Shown here: positions 1 through 12,300 of the stretch, piece by piece
Position numbering within the stretch: the stretch's first letter is position 1
Layout of the letters: every line of letters begins with the position of its first letter
NCBI GenBank assembly: GCA_035771175.1
Contig: CM069602.1
Location: 10,977,501-11,041,500 of the forward strand
Direction of reading: 5' to 3'
Length of the DNA: 64,000 nucleotides
From: Paratinospora sagittata
Lineage: Eukaryota; Streptophyta; Magnoliopsida; Ranunculales; Menispermaceae
The notes under the pieces: model-generated
Database searches by the model: none
What the model was told of the DNA's origin: nothing
What the model saw: only the letters and a program-made list of their open reading frames with translations
Translations under genes and position numbers: made by a program

Positions 1-872
1 ACCATTTCTTTTTTCAGGATCCATCTTCGAGCTCGTGGGCGGTTGTTCGTATTTGAAAGGTTGAGGTGTGGACGAACTAATGTAAAATGCTCATAACACC
101 AAGCCTGAATGATTGAAAAAGAAATTAGTATAATGACCATTTTGCTAGAAGTAGTATAAACGAAGTGAAAAAATAAGGAATAGTATACCTTGAGCAAGGT
201 GAGATACCTTGCAATTTCAGAAACTTCATGCCGAGTGGCGAACCCAAGCTGTTGATACAACAAAGCTAAACAACCAGCCCCCCATGAGTATGAACTAACC
301 GCGTTCAGGCCCATCAACAAATGTAAATATGTAATAGAAACTCGTGTGCCGGACTTGTCCACAAACAACGTGCATCCCAACAAATATAACAAGTAAGCCC
401 ACGTTGTGCACTTGACTGATGGGTAAGGGATGTTGTCTCCCAAAGCTTTGCCAAATCGTCCTTTAAGCCAACTCAGTCGCACAGATTGCCCTTTTGCTGT
501 TTTGATCTCTTCATAGGCTTGGGCATACAAGACTCTCAACGCTTGCATGAGTAGCGAGATTGCATCATCATTGTCCACTGGAGGTGACGAGACTGTTTTC
601 CCCGTGACTAGGATCTTCAGCAGCATATCAACATCATCTAATGTTATAGTCATTTCACCAAACGAAAGGTGAAATGTATTCGTCTCCGATTGCCACCGCT
701 CCACAAATGCACATATCAAGATTTTGTTGGCGAAAAGGTAGGTGTAGTTGATGAGTGGCTTCAAACCGGATGACTCAATAATCTCATCCAATCTTTGCTT
801 CTCTGGATGACAACTTAAGTCCCACTCATGCAATTTGGTGACGTGGTTTAAACACCGAAGTAACGCCCGCTC
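1..872 (-). CDS. Plant mobile domain (PMD/MAIN-like) protein, partial
   Basis: Reading the minus strand, an exon from 872 to 189 (228 codons, no stop) is followed by an 84-bp intron (188-105, GT-AG) and a second exon from 104 that runs off the left edge. The product contains blocks typical of the plant mobile domain (PF10536; MAIN, MAIL and 'serine/threonine phosphatase 7 long form' homologues): VERWQSETNTFHLSFGEMTI, then TLDDVDMLL, RLSWLKGRFG, YLLYLLGCTLFVDKS and SWGAGCLALLYQQL, then AWCYEHF after the intron. A splice acceptor precedes codon GAG at 872, so at least one upstream exon is missing here. The intron length is a multiple of three and contains no in-frame stop, so retention would keep the frame open. 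PMD proteins occur both as host genes (silencing, meristem maintenance) and inside transposons. I cannot tell which applies. Family call good; status (functional or relic) uncertain. Confidence 0.72.
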
Positions 873-1031
873 CTTCAACACAAAAAAAAATAACAAAGAT
901 TAAATAAAATTAGTATTATCAATACACACCTCATCAATATTATATGAACTATTCAATTAAAACAAATAATTACTTCATTTTTTCATATGAACGTGACAAT
1001 GTGTTTCTTAAAACTAGTGAGAATTAAGGTA

Positions 1032-1231
1032 TTAGTAGGGCCCACCAGCATCCTCCATTGGAACATCCTCTCTGGTAGATTCATCTATCTCTTCTTGTTG
1101 TTGTTGTACATCAGCTTCCTCCACATCATCTCGGGTGCTAGGCAAATTAGATTCAACACTGTGTCGTCTCCTAGCCGATGCCGTAGGTAGGGTCCTAGAA
1201 GTACTTAGTTGACTTGATGATGAAGTGTCAC
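1032..1231 (-). pseudogene. Acidic C-terminal exon, possibly of a second PMD-type gene
   Basis: A minus-strand reading frame opens after a possible acceptor (AG at 1233-1232) and ends at TAA (1034-1032). The roughly 65 residues are Ser/Thr-rich at first (DTSSSSQLSTSRTLPT), then basic (SARRRHS), then acidic and Gln-rich (VQQQQEEIDESTRED, ending MEDAGGPY). This resembles the disordered C-terminal tails of plant PMD proteins. It sits just upstream of the PMD core exon, so it would be the end of a preceding copy or a misplaced fragment. A further exon-like piece lies at 1513-1460 on the same strand (AG acceptor, GT donor, residues KIQMLRLEHFERKISKS). I cannot connect the pieces into one gene. Confidence 0.3.
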
Positions 1232-1234
1232 CTC

Positions 1235-3078
1235 TTAAAATATAAATACAACTATTTAAACTTTAAAAAAAATAAAAATTGTTCAGTTTTCACGAGCCAC
1301 TGCGATCTGTTCGGTGTTGCAGGTCTGAATCGATCACGGTGATTGCTAAATTTTGATATATACGATTTCCTACTTTTTCGAGCACAAAAACACTCATACA
1401 TACCATTTCAGAAGATGTAAATGCTAAATAAGATAATAAAAAAAAAACAAACAACAAATCTCTTACCGATTTAGAGATTTTCCTCTCAAAATGTTCTAAT
1501 CGCAACATTTGTATCTTCACCTAAAAACGATCGAAAATATGCCAAAACTACCAATTTTTTTGCTGAGGATGATAAAATAGCAATGAAGGAGGTTATTTAG
1601 AAGGTTTTAAGTGTAATGATGAAGGGTTTTGAGGGTTAAAAATAAGAGAAAAAGTGGAGAGTGTTATTTGAATGTGGTACTACAGTGGAGGGAGTTGTTG
1701 TTAAAATTCAAAATAAGAGAAGGGTAATTTAAAAATTTTGATGTGGTGTACATAGTATGTTATTATATTTTTGTGGTATGAATAGAATGTGGTACAAAAA
1801 ATTATTTTTTATAGTTTAATTAATTGCCCTCTTCTCTAATATACGCTGTTATAATAAAAATACTTGAAATAGTTCACGCTCATGGCCATTTTTTTTGCCA
1901 AACTTCCAAAATTTACAAAAGACATTTTTATTAATGCAATACCAACTATATTAGCGAATATATTAGCAAAAATAATAGTTATAACAACATTAATTATATA
2001 CTTCGTTTGAAACCTCCTTTTTTAAAAAAACGCTTTTGAAAAAAGCAAGTCTCACCCAGCTTTTTCTAAAAGCAGAAAATTATTTTTTTTCACCACAGTT
2101 TCACTAAAAAAATAATTGTTGCCAAACACCTCCAGAAGTGTTTTTACTCTAAAAGTATTTTGAAAAAGCTCTCTCAAACGAGGCCAGACAATTAATAGAA
2201 ATAGCTCAGCGGATTCTTGACCCCTCTCATTTATGTGTGGTGATATGAAACCATTGTTAAGCCTCTGTAGCTTAAATGGTATTCCTTATGATGAAGTGTA
2301 TTTGTTAACTTTCTGTTCTATTCTTACCAAATTCCAATATTTCAACACTGATGCAAATGCAATAGGCAGATAGTAGCAATCATGCAAATAGAAATAAATA
2401 ATTTGACTAATCTTCAGGATTCCCAAGAAACTTGGTAGATTTTAAGAAATGAATGACAAAGCAACCATACAAATTTGAACAATGTGGTAATAATAGAACC
2501 ACTGACTTATTTAAGAAATTCATCTGCTGTACAAAATATTCTTTTGACTCCTTGTAATGGTGCTTGTGCTTACAATAGAAACTCTCAACTTTTTTTCATT
2601 ATTTTCATTTCTTTTGTTGTCACAACCAAATCAAATAGTAACAGTGCATCTGACAGCAATTCAAAGTTTGCAATATGCCGCCCTTACGAATCGTGCTGGT
2701 TTATTATCTGCAAAAACAAAGGAAAATGCAACCAAATGATCAGAAAAAAATTAAAATGGAAAAACATTTCCTGCTCTCATTAGGGTTGCTAGGACTGTTC
2801 TATGTAAGAACTCCTTAAACAACAGATTGATTAAAGGCCACACACAAATATATAACATTATTGCCAGTTGCTACCATCCAAATTTCTCTCAAGAAAAATC
2901 TGGTGCATTGAAAAGCAAAGATACAAGAACACGGGGAGATTTTTTTTTTTTTTTTTGAATTGTAAACTACATGAAATGAAATACCACTACTGTGTAAAAT
3001 GATATATAAAAAGACATGTAATAAACACAGAATGAATTTGTACATGTTTCGAATTTCAGTCTTTCGGAGCATCATATT
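1235..3078. other. Gene-poor spacer downstream of the epimerase gene
   Basis: AT-rich DNA with no convincing coding exon apart from the weak exon-like piece near 1460-1513. About 2001-2187 looks like a small MITE: its ends (TTCGTTTGAAAC and the complement of TCAAACGAGG) are imperfect inverted repeats, and the interior is made of repeated AAAAGC/CTTTT tracts. A T17-type run near 2940 and A-rich runs are the only other notable features. The epimerase 3'UTR should lie between about 2800 and 3078. Confidence 0.4.
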
Positions 3079-6000
3079 TCATGCAGGAACTGCTACAGGC
3101 CTTTTACTAGTCTTGATGCCTTTTATGGCTGCAAACAAGAGATTTTTCGGATTAGGAGTCGCCAAAATACTTCTATTGTCTAGAAACATTACCAGAAAAA
3201 AATAAAAATAAATTGCAACTTTAATCAAGTAGTCATACCTTCAGCATAATCTTTAGCTCCGAAGACAGCTGAACCAGCAACTAAAGCATTAGCTCCAGCT
3301 TCAATAACCTGCCAGCCAAAATGGAAGTTGCAAATGAATCATGTCTAAGGGAGGCCAGGACAAATAGCCTTAACTAATTTCGTTCGTAAACAATTGTGCA
3401 ATGTCTAAAAGATTTTTGAAACAAAAACAACAATATTAATAATGATGCTATCATAATGATGACAACAACAATGAGAACAAGAATCATAACAGAAGCAGTG
3501 GCAGAACTAGTAGGTGCCCGGGTGCCATTTCACTAGCCTCACAAGTGTAATTAACAAATATATAATTGAAAAGGTAGTGTTAAGAGAATTAGGAACCATG
3601 CAATGAAGGCAAAATCCAGAAAATATTAACTAAAAATATATATAATGATAAATTCACAACTTTCACATTTCATAATTTTATTAGTTTATCACCAAAAAAT
3701 TGGAATCCTAAGCTCATTAAATCTAATTACATTAGCATAAACCATAGCATCATACTTCTAATCAGAAATTTTTAACTTTTCACCAAGTTAACGGCCACTC
3801 CGACTAATAAAAAAAGGGCAGCCTTGGTGCATGAAGCTCCTGCCCATGTGTGGGGTAAACATAGATAGAAACTGAAGAAACATAATAGAATTAAAGGAAC
3901 TGAAGGATAAGCATAGATAGGAAAATTAAAGCAAAGAAACAGAGAGACAAATGAAAAGAGAAGATAAGAACCTGAATTTGCTAAAGTTAGTAGACTAGGT
4001 CCTGTGAATTAGCACTAAAGATTCCCAAATTTCTCAAATTGCATTGAATATACTTTCTTTTCTTTTGCTAGGCATTTCTATTTGCTTTGACCCTCCTAGC
4101 AACAATGAGGTCCTCTATGAGTAATCTGTGCGTGTTCCTATCCTTCTGCATTTTATGCACCAAGTAACTAGCCTTACATTTCAAAACTCACATTTTAAGT
4201 TTGGTTGATTTGAGACTTTTCACTGCACCAAAAGAATGATTCTTTGGCACTGTTCTATCTCTTCATTCTTTAGTTAATAGGACTATATGAAGAGTTAGCT
4301 CATCTGACATTCACCTGTGCCATATCCTTGCCAGCTATGAAGGTGAACATAACATAGTAATGCTTTGAATATATATCTATATATGTGTGATCTTCTAAAA
4401 CAGTACCTTATATGCATTTGTTGGACCAACTCCACCATCCACTTCAATCCACGGGTTTACCCCCTGCGTACCAAAATGTTAGAATTTATACAAATTGTCA
4501 TAACCACTTCTCAGACGTTATTTTCATCTGATTAACCGCAAGCTTCTATCTCTTTACCTTCTCAGCACACATCCTCCTCAAGTCAGAGATTTTCTTTACT
4601 TGGCTTTCAATAAAGCTTTGTCCACCAAATCCAGGGTTTACAGACATAATCAAGACCAAATCCACCACTGCACACAAGCAAAGAAGAATATCAATCAATC
4701 TCAGTTCCTCCATCTTACAAGAAATGCAATTTTGTGGCAAAGCTGAGGTTCGGCATACTCTATCTGACCTCACAAAAACAACTTGCAGCTATTGGATTGA
4801 AGAATGTGTGGATATGTAAGATTACAAGAATGCATGACAAACAAATAGTTGTCTCATGACCATAAGGAAAAACAAAAACAGATTACTACTGTATCTGTTT
4901 TCCGCCATGAATCAAGAACTCAACTCATTCAGGATAATACCCACAAAGACATGGCAGAAAAACATACCCAATACAAGTATCAAGTATGCAGTTTTTTTGG
5001 AATTGTATACCAAGGTGCAGATACAGGTTCTTGAAAACATTAACATTGCTTTAACAATGGAAGCCTTACCATCAAGAACATATTCTATGGTACTCAAAGG
5101 TGTAGCAGGGTTCAGGACTACACCAGCTTTGGCTCCCAGACCTTTAATCTGAATCAAAAGAAACAGAAATTGGTTTGTAACATTTGTCATAGCAAACTCA
5201 ATAGGTTAGAGGTACAACAGAAGAAGAAAGAAAGACAAAGTACAACAACATAGACTCCTCATGAGATTACAACAACGCCTCTCTGGGCAATAATGTATTG
5301 TCTGATGATCCTCTCCTTTTTCAGGACTAAATATATTTGATATCAATGTCATTCCTAATCATGGAAGCTCGTGAAATGCCTCCAGTGCCATCTTTAAGGC
5401 AATATTGCTGTTTTAGCCTACTTATGCGGCTGGTGTGCTTTCACCTTCTCACATATAATGCACTAAGATGTTAATGAATGAATCATTAGTTCCAGGACTA
5501 TATCTTACCAGGTTAACTGTTCGATGCAAATGAATTGTGGAAGACTGTTCACAGTGGACACTAACAATATCAGCTCCAGCTTTGATAAAATCCGGCACTC
5601 GCTGCTCTGGTTCCACAATCATCTAAAAGGGTTGCACTTGCCATTAGAAAATATAAAGACCCACCCAAAACGAACGTTCGTTGTTTTAGATTGTCATGGA
5701 CAAGAAACAGTTAGGAAACCTAAAGAAGAAAAGAAATACCAGATGCACATCTAGTGGAAGATCTGTCACTGGGCGCAAAGCATCAACCACAAGTGGTCCA
5801 ATTGTAATGTTTGGCACAAAACGGCCATCCATAACATCAACATGAATCCAATCACATCCAGCCAACTCCACTGCTTTTACCTAGATAAAATCACAATAAA
5901 TCTCAATTTCTGTTCTTCAATGTAAAATTTCAAAAAGCCAATTTAAGAGATCTGAGTACTGCGATGCTAGCAATGGAATAAACATGCATGTTATAGGGGG

Positions 6001-7460
6001 AAAATTTTTCCAGAAGACATTGCATTTAGGTAAGTGTAATGGCCAGATGGTAACTTGCATGTTAAACATAAAAAATGAACTTATACGAGAGGGAAAGAAC
6101 ATAATTTCTTGGTGCATCAGGCAGGTGGGCAAAAATTTCCAAGCTATTCCCAAAAACAATATTCAGCGATTCTAATAACATAGATAAAAGAGAAAACCTG
6201 CTCGCCCAACTTTGAAAAATTAGCTGAGAGAATTGAAGGAGAAACAATAATATCACTTTTTGAGAATTTATCCACACGAGATGCCATCACTGCCATCCGA
6301 AACTTCCTCCTGGAATTCAAAGATAGTATATCAATAACATGCAACTGCACAGCAAGTCAAAATCAAACTTAAAAATTACAAAAACCCTTGGCCATGTATG
6401 ATAAGCCATGCAACAGTACTTTCATGCATCAAATTATGTGCTACGTATACATACTATATGCCATATAAACGTGATTCTCAGCAATGCCACACCTGGAGTA
6501 TCCACATCATTTTGTTATTTTGCCCTCAATCCACCCCCTCCCCCACGCTTTTATTTGGCCAAATGAATTAGTACATGCATACTAAAAGTAAATGGGGGGT
6601 CAATTATGCAAAACAAGAGGTTCGCATAAACGCCCCTAATGAAGCACTATTTAACAAGCACATCTATGATCAACTTGACTTATTGTCCTCGGTTATGAAA
6701 AAGGGTTGTCAAATAACCGCGAATCTGTATCCAAAAAATGAACCTCACAAGGTTTATGTTCAATTAAAAATAACCAATTAAACTGTCAAAAAAGTGCTTG
6801 GCACTTGGCAGTTCTCTAATAAAACCTGAATTACCAAGATAGGTAAGATTGAATGAATTTCACAAATATTCTCCAATTGGCCAAGGGTACTGGAATGTTG
6901 TAAGCATGCGAGTCATTTTCCTTCAGAAAAATGCTTGAATTAAAACTCGACGCAATCAAACACAACAGGTAGTCGCTTAACTCATTGTTCAAACAATTTT
7001 TCAAGTAAAAATCAAAGCTCAGCTGGTCATAATCACAAACGCATAAACCACAATTCAGAAGACCAAAGTCATATATAGATACCCAAAATCAGTAACTCCA
7101 ACAACCTCGAATTTACATCTAAGAGGCTCAGTACAACCCAGCTTTATCCATATCCAAGATATATGATATTACCATAGACTACAGCCAAGTTTCCCATTAA
7201 ATTAAACCAAAAAACTCAAGACCCATAAAAAAATCCTCTTGAAGGTATCCCGAAAAAACATCAAAAAACAGGAATTTGACATGTTTTCACCAAAATCCCA
7301 TTAAATAAGAAAAGAAGAGATCAGAAAAAATGAACCTTGTTAAAGGGAAAGAAGTGGGTGGAGAGAGCGAAGGTCTTGGAAGCTTAAGACCATTAGCAAA
7401 TCCATTGATTTGGGACTGAAGAGCTGTTGTTGATGAACAAAAAGAAGCTGTTGCAGACAT
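3079..7460 (-). CDS. RPE: Ribulose-phosphate 3-epimerase, chloroplastic (nine exons)
   Basis: Catalyses D-ribulose 5-phosphate to D-xylulose 5-phosphate interconversion (EC 5.1.3.1) in the Calvin cycle and the plastid pentose phosphate pathway. Exons on the minus strand: 7460-7336, 6309-6198, 5880-5740, 5622-5509, 5148-5070, 4667-4558, 4463-4407, 3308-3239 and 3128-3079. All introns are GT-AG, and the sum is 858 nt, giving 285 aa, the usual length for plant plastid enzymes. Residues 1-50 or so are Ser/Thr-rich and basic, as in a transit peptide. The TIM-barrel follows: [15 protein letters not shown] (65-79), metal-binding HVDVMDG (92-98), VSVHCE (146-151), the phosphate-loop signature [10 protein letters not shown] (198-207), catalytic VDGG (235-238), and C-terminal [13 protein letters not shown]. 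The start is the ATG giving MSATASF. An in-frame codon further upstream (7550) would add about 30 residues read from the (GT)n-containing leader and is rejected. No defects seen. Confidence 0.96.
7336..7460 (-). CDS. RPE: RPE exon 1 (transit peptide)
   Basis: Encodes the first 41 residues, Ser/Thr/Pro-rich with few acidic residues, as expected of a chloroplast transit peptide. The donor (AG|GTTCAT) splits an Arg codon that the next exon (6309-6198) completes. Purine-rich leader DNA (GAAGAAGAAGAGG on the minus strand) lies immediately upstream of the ATG. Confidence 0.93.
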
Positions 7461-7504
7461 TCTCTTCTCGAATTGGGTCTCCTCTTCTTCTTCTTTCAAA
7501 TTAT

Positions 7505-7536
7505 TGTGTGGGTGTGTGTGTGCGCGCGCGTGTGTT
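7505..7536. repeat. (GT)n/(GC)n microsatellite in the RPE leader
   Basis: Alternating TG and CG dinucleotides about 45-75 bp upstream of the RPE start codon, probably within the 5'UTR or core promoter. Alternating purine-pyrimidine DNA of this kind can adopt Z-form; its role here is unknown. Confidence 0.7.
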
Positions 7537-7689
7537 AGGGATGTTACCAATCGCTCAGCTCAACCGAAGGTAGTTGTCTTCATTTCATCCAGTAAGATGG
7601 ACGAATCTGCGTTCAACGCGTGTCCGCCACCTCTCCTTCGTTTATCTGCAACGTTTGGCCCTCCATGCTGCTCTTTAAAACCCAAATAA

Positions 7690-8400
7690 AAAAAAAAAGA
7701 AAAAAAGAAATACAAATGAATTAAAACGACTTATTGGATTCTTGTGATACGGTTACAAGTTTAACCATAAGGATATTCTTTTTTTTTTCCTTTTCTGAAA
7801 ACGAAGGATATTCAAAGTTTCAAACATTAGAATCTAAGATATGTGCAAGTACGATAAGTGTTGAGACTCAGCTGATATTGTTAGTTTAGATATAAAATTG
7901 CTACCTGAAAAAATGGTATGTGTATAAATATAAAAAATAAAAGACAATAATAACATAAAAAGAAAATTGGGACCATTTGAACTGTATATCAATTTGGAGG
8001 TGATGATAGTGTCAAGATCAGGTATAGAGTATTGTGTAAATGGCTAGACCAATCCCTTACAAATTTACTTGAATACAAAACAAGAAAAAAATAACAACAG
8101 AATCCTATTTTAAATGCTTTAATAACTATCCAAAAATATTTAATTAATTCCTTCTAACATATAAAGAAAGGGAAGAAAACTAATGGTATGTTTGATAGTT
8201 TGAAAGAATTTGTGGCTACAAGGTAGGCTTGGTTGCAGAGTTCTGACAAAGACCAAAGTTTAAGTCACGCTAATGGCTTTCGGTGAGATAGGCATCTCAC
8301 GACGCCCTTAACATAATCGGCACAGTGTACTATATATTATACATACCTAATATATAATATAAAAGACATTGTCAGCCTTAACGAAATTACAAAAAAAAAT
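7690..8400. other. Upstream region of RPE; one possible degenerate SINE
   Basis: AT-rich spacer with no gene. Around 8205-8340 there is a short block of higher complexity with a tRNA box-B-like run (AAGTTTAAGTCACGC), which could be a decayed tRNA-derived SINE. This is weak, because I see no clear box A or flanking duplication. Confidence 0.25.
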
Positions 8401-10427
8401 TTAAAATTTCGACAGCATGTCTCTATAAATTGGACATCTCACAATTAAACCTGATATACCACAAATTAAATCAAATATATATATATATAGATAATCATCT
8501 CATTCATCTATTTCATCCACCATTTAATCATACAATCATATATATCATTAACCAGTATTTCATAACCAAAATATTCAACCACCCTCTATATAATCACTCA
8601 ACCCATCTATGTGATAATATACATATAGTATGTGTTAAGTATACATAGCAACATAAAACAAAAACAAACCATCTCCTCCATACATACATCAACAAAGCAG
8701 AAATTTGAATCAAGTGTGTATCATTATCTTGCTTTCCTTTTTCCTTTTAAATTTTTACCTGTAATATTGGATAAAATGGAGTAAGCATACCACAAGCTCA
8801 GTGAATATATAACTTGATATGATAATCATATGCATTTAGGGAAACATGTAATTGAAATCATTTAAAACATTTATTAAACACACATGCATCATTCAACAAA
8901 TGTATCATACATGCCAGTAATATAAATTTTTATGATCATGTTCAGTAAAACAATGCATCATTTTCAACGAAATTCACAAACTCCCTCCTTATAAATAATA
9001 GAGCGGGTCTAACCCTTGTATGATCGTTACAAGGTAGCCACAACCCCCCGTTACTCAATTCACAGTCATTTCAAGGATTTAAAATCATTGTTATGACAGT
9101 CCTACAAACAATGAGGTTACGCATAACACTCATCTGGGACTAATTTCTAACGAAATGACTTCATATTCGACTTGCCTTCGCAAGTCTTACATGCTTCAAT
9201 ATCAAAATCAGTTGTGAATGCTAATATAACACAATGCATAATTATGTACATAGCATGCTTACATTTAAACATTTCATATAAGTACAATGTCGTATAAGAA
9301 TCAAAATCAAGAAAATATATTCACAAAACAAAACTTTCCAACTTAAAATACAATCACTGTCGCTTTCGAGTCCAGTTTCAATTTAAATCCAACTAACTCA
9401 ACCTGTCGCAACTACTTCATAATTCAATTTCATTTATTTATATATATTTTACACGTATATAATCAGTTTCCATTTACGTATTTAATTTTTCAACTCACTT
9501 CAAATCACCAATAAACATTTATAATTCATGTATAATTCGAATCTATTTCACTTAGCTATACTTACTTGTATTATTCATTCAAATACATTCCATTTGATTC
9601 AAGATATACTCATTCACCATTAATTCTTACTTTAGCAACCTGAAAAATATTGTACACATTCCATGAATTTAAATTCCAACTGAATTTATGACTCATAAGC
9701 AGTTGAAAACGCTACTCTACCGTTTCTATGATCAATCTAGATATTTCCACAAGAAGGAATAATGAAAATAGATTTCCAAATCATAATTCACTAGTTCCCA
9801 ATTTTATTTTTCTACTTAAAACATATGTCAATTTTATTAAAAATATAGAACATTCCTAAAATTATTCTGTTCACATCGACACGTGTAAAATCCGTCCTAC
9901 TACCATTTTATTACTTTCAACAGGTATTTTACTAAGGTTTTACAAGTTCGCGAGAGTCACCAAAGTCAATTTTATTCACCAAAATCATACATTTAGTTAG
10001 TAAAAATATCAAATAATATTCAAAAATCATGATCTTAACATCGAAATGTCTGAAATTATTAGATCTATTTTTCTACAGTTTCAAACCGGAGTTTTATCGG
10101 GTTTTACTAGGATTCTGAAGGTCTACAATATCAAATCTAAATGTTTCAAAGGTCTCAAGTATCAAATCAAACTTCCAACAGCTATAAAAATTCTAAATAA
10201 ACCAATAAATAAAATTTAACTAGATATTCGGGGTTTTTACATTCTAAGGAGTCTTTTTCACCCTTTTCCACAACGTTTCTTTCACGTTGGGTAAGAACCC
10301 CAAATTTTAAAAATACCTTAAAATGACTCCATAGCAAAATTTATTGGATAGAGATGGAAAGATAAGTGTTAAAAAAATGATCTCATGCTCCTCGTGCAAT
10401 TTAGTAAAGCAACTCCCATGCTTAAGT

Positions 10428-10484
<57 letters not shown>

Positions 10485-12100
10485 CTACTTCACACATATT
10501 GTTTTGATCTTAATAATCTAATTGAAATTTATTGAAATACAACCACATATACTTGCATACATGTATCCTTACAATTTTTATTTTTTTTGTATAGCCATTT
10601 AATATAAAGAGAGAAAAAAAGGAAGAAGTTTCATTCAATATGAGCATAAACATAATTAACGATATTTTAAAAAATTTACAAGAACATCAAATTTTCTCTC
10701 CTGAGAAAACAGAGGGTTGAGAAAATATTTTTCAAAATATTATTAGCAATCAAAAACATAAATTTCTTAATTTTTTGAAAAATAATAAATTTTCTCAAGA
10801 AAATACATTTTGCTTAAATATAATTGTCCTGTAGAAGAAGAATAATACAAGATACAATAATTTCAACAATTAGTAGTACTAACAAATTGGAGATATGAGG
10901 TGAGAAGTTATTGTCTATTTATTGAGACTTGGTGTGACAATTTTATTTCTCGTGTTAATAGTAAGTATTGTCCATATCTTTTTGTGCGAATGATGATCTA
11001 ATGTAACATATATTATAAATTAGCTTAAAAAAAGATCAAATTCAACTATCTAACATTTCTATTGTGTTCTTTAGCCCCTCCAACTTCAAAGACATAGAAA
11101 ATATAGGATTATGACTATTTTTACATCTCATAAGAATCTAAAGATAAAAAATAAAAAATAAAAAATAAAAAACTTTTTGATAAAACATAAATATCACTAA
11201 ATTATATTACAAAGATGGATTGATTAACAATCTTTTTTCGTTCGTTGCCTACAACCCTTTGGCTTGGATGGTAACTTCTGCCCTGCCTATTCTAATGTGC
11301 AAGGGTCAAATTCTACTAGACAAGAAAATATGTTATCTTTTTCTTCGACTTTTAGTGCTTATGTTTCTTGGAGCTTAATACTTGATTTTGTAGGGCCTTA
11401 GTGCTCAAAGTATATTGTGGGCCTCATGCTCAAATTCTTAGCATGACGATAGCCTTCCTTAAGTATCTTTAGGCTCTGTGGGTATGGGAGCCGCTAATCA
11501 CACCACACATTTTTCTTGCCACACCAACTTATTATTATTATTAAAATATCCTCCTATAAGATGTATTTTTTTAAGAATTACATTTATGTCCAAAACAGCT
11601 TCTTATTCTCACTTACCTATGGATACATTTTTATTTTAATTTTCTTAAATTTAAAAGAGAATAAATATATTAATATTAAAGAAATAAAAAAACTCAAAGT
11701 TGACAATTTTTAGTCCTATATTTTATTTACTTTTTATTTTAATAAAATAATTTTTTAAAACTAGAAGAATAAAAAAACTTGCATTGGACAAATTTTCAAT
11801 CTTATATTTATTTTATTACCTTCTATTTGGATTTTATTAAATCAAGTAGAATAAATAATTTTAAACTTAAAAGAATAAAATCTTAAATTATCAAATTCAT
11901 TTTATCTATTATTTTAATTTTCGTTCTTTACGTTAATTTTATGAAATAAATGAGGATATATGTTTTAAGATTAAAAGAATAAAAAAATTGAATTTGACAA
12001 GTTTTTAACTCAATATTTTATTTTGCTACTTTATATTTGAATTTTATTAAAATTGAAATATAATAAAAAATTAAATCAAGAAATCATTTTTAACTTTTAT
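8400..12100. other. AT-rich intergenic spacer without supported genes
   Basis: Mostly low-complexity A/T DNA. Open frames here are short and carry no recognisable domain. A pure (AT)n run lies at 10430-10476. A tRNA-like segment near 11240-11320 (GGCTTGGATGGTAACTTCTG followed by GGGTCAAATTCT) resembles the A and B boxes of a tRNA-derived SINE head. The block 9000-10320 has moderate complexity and may be an old repeat, but I cannot assign it. Confidence 0.4.
10430..10476. repeat. (AT)n microsatellite
   Basis: Uninterrupted AT dinucleotide run of about 47 bp in the intergenic spacer. Confidence 0.95.
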
Positions 12101-12300
12101 TCGGGGAGGAGACCCCGAGGCAGGTTGAGGGACCCGATCACGGGTTCGAGTCTTACCTCAGTCAAATCTTGGGTGGGAGATAAGTTTATAAACCCTTGCA
12201 GAACCTCAAACTCCGGAAGGATTAGTCTCGACCTGAAGGGTAAGAGAACACTTCCAAGGAGCTGAAAAATTGGTAAAAAAATAATAAAAAAAAGAGAAAA
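12100..12300 (+). mobile_element. Probable tRNA-derived SINE
   Basis: A GC-richer island in very AT-rich DNA. It contains an exact-looking tRNA box B (GGGTTCGAGTCTTACC), a body with GGTGGGAGATAAG and CTCCGGAAGGATTAG, and an A-rich tail (AATAATAAAAAAAAG). The layout of RNA polymerase III promoter, unrelated body and A-rich tail is that of a plant SINE. Box A is not clear and I found no target-site duplication. Confidence 0.5.

Noticed and set aside
7461..7550. N-terminal extension of the epimerase (MVTSLTHARAH...)
   Set aside because: It translates the (GT)n/(GC)n leader and gives a His/Glu-rich start unlike a transit peptide; the downstream ATG matches the family length.
8430..8648. 72-codon frame rich in His, Ile and Asn
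   Set aside because: Translation of low-complexity AT-rich spacer; no domain.
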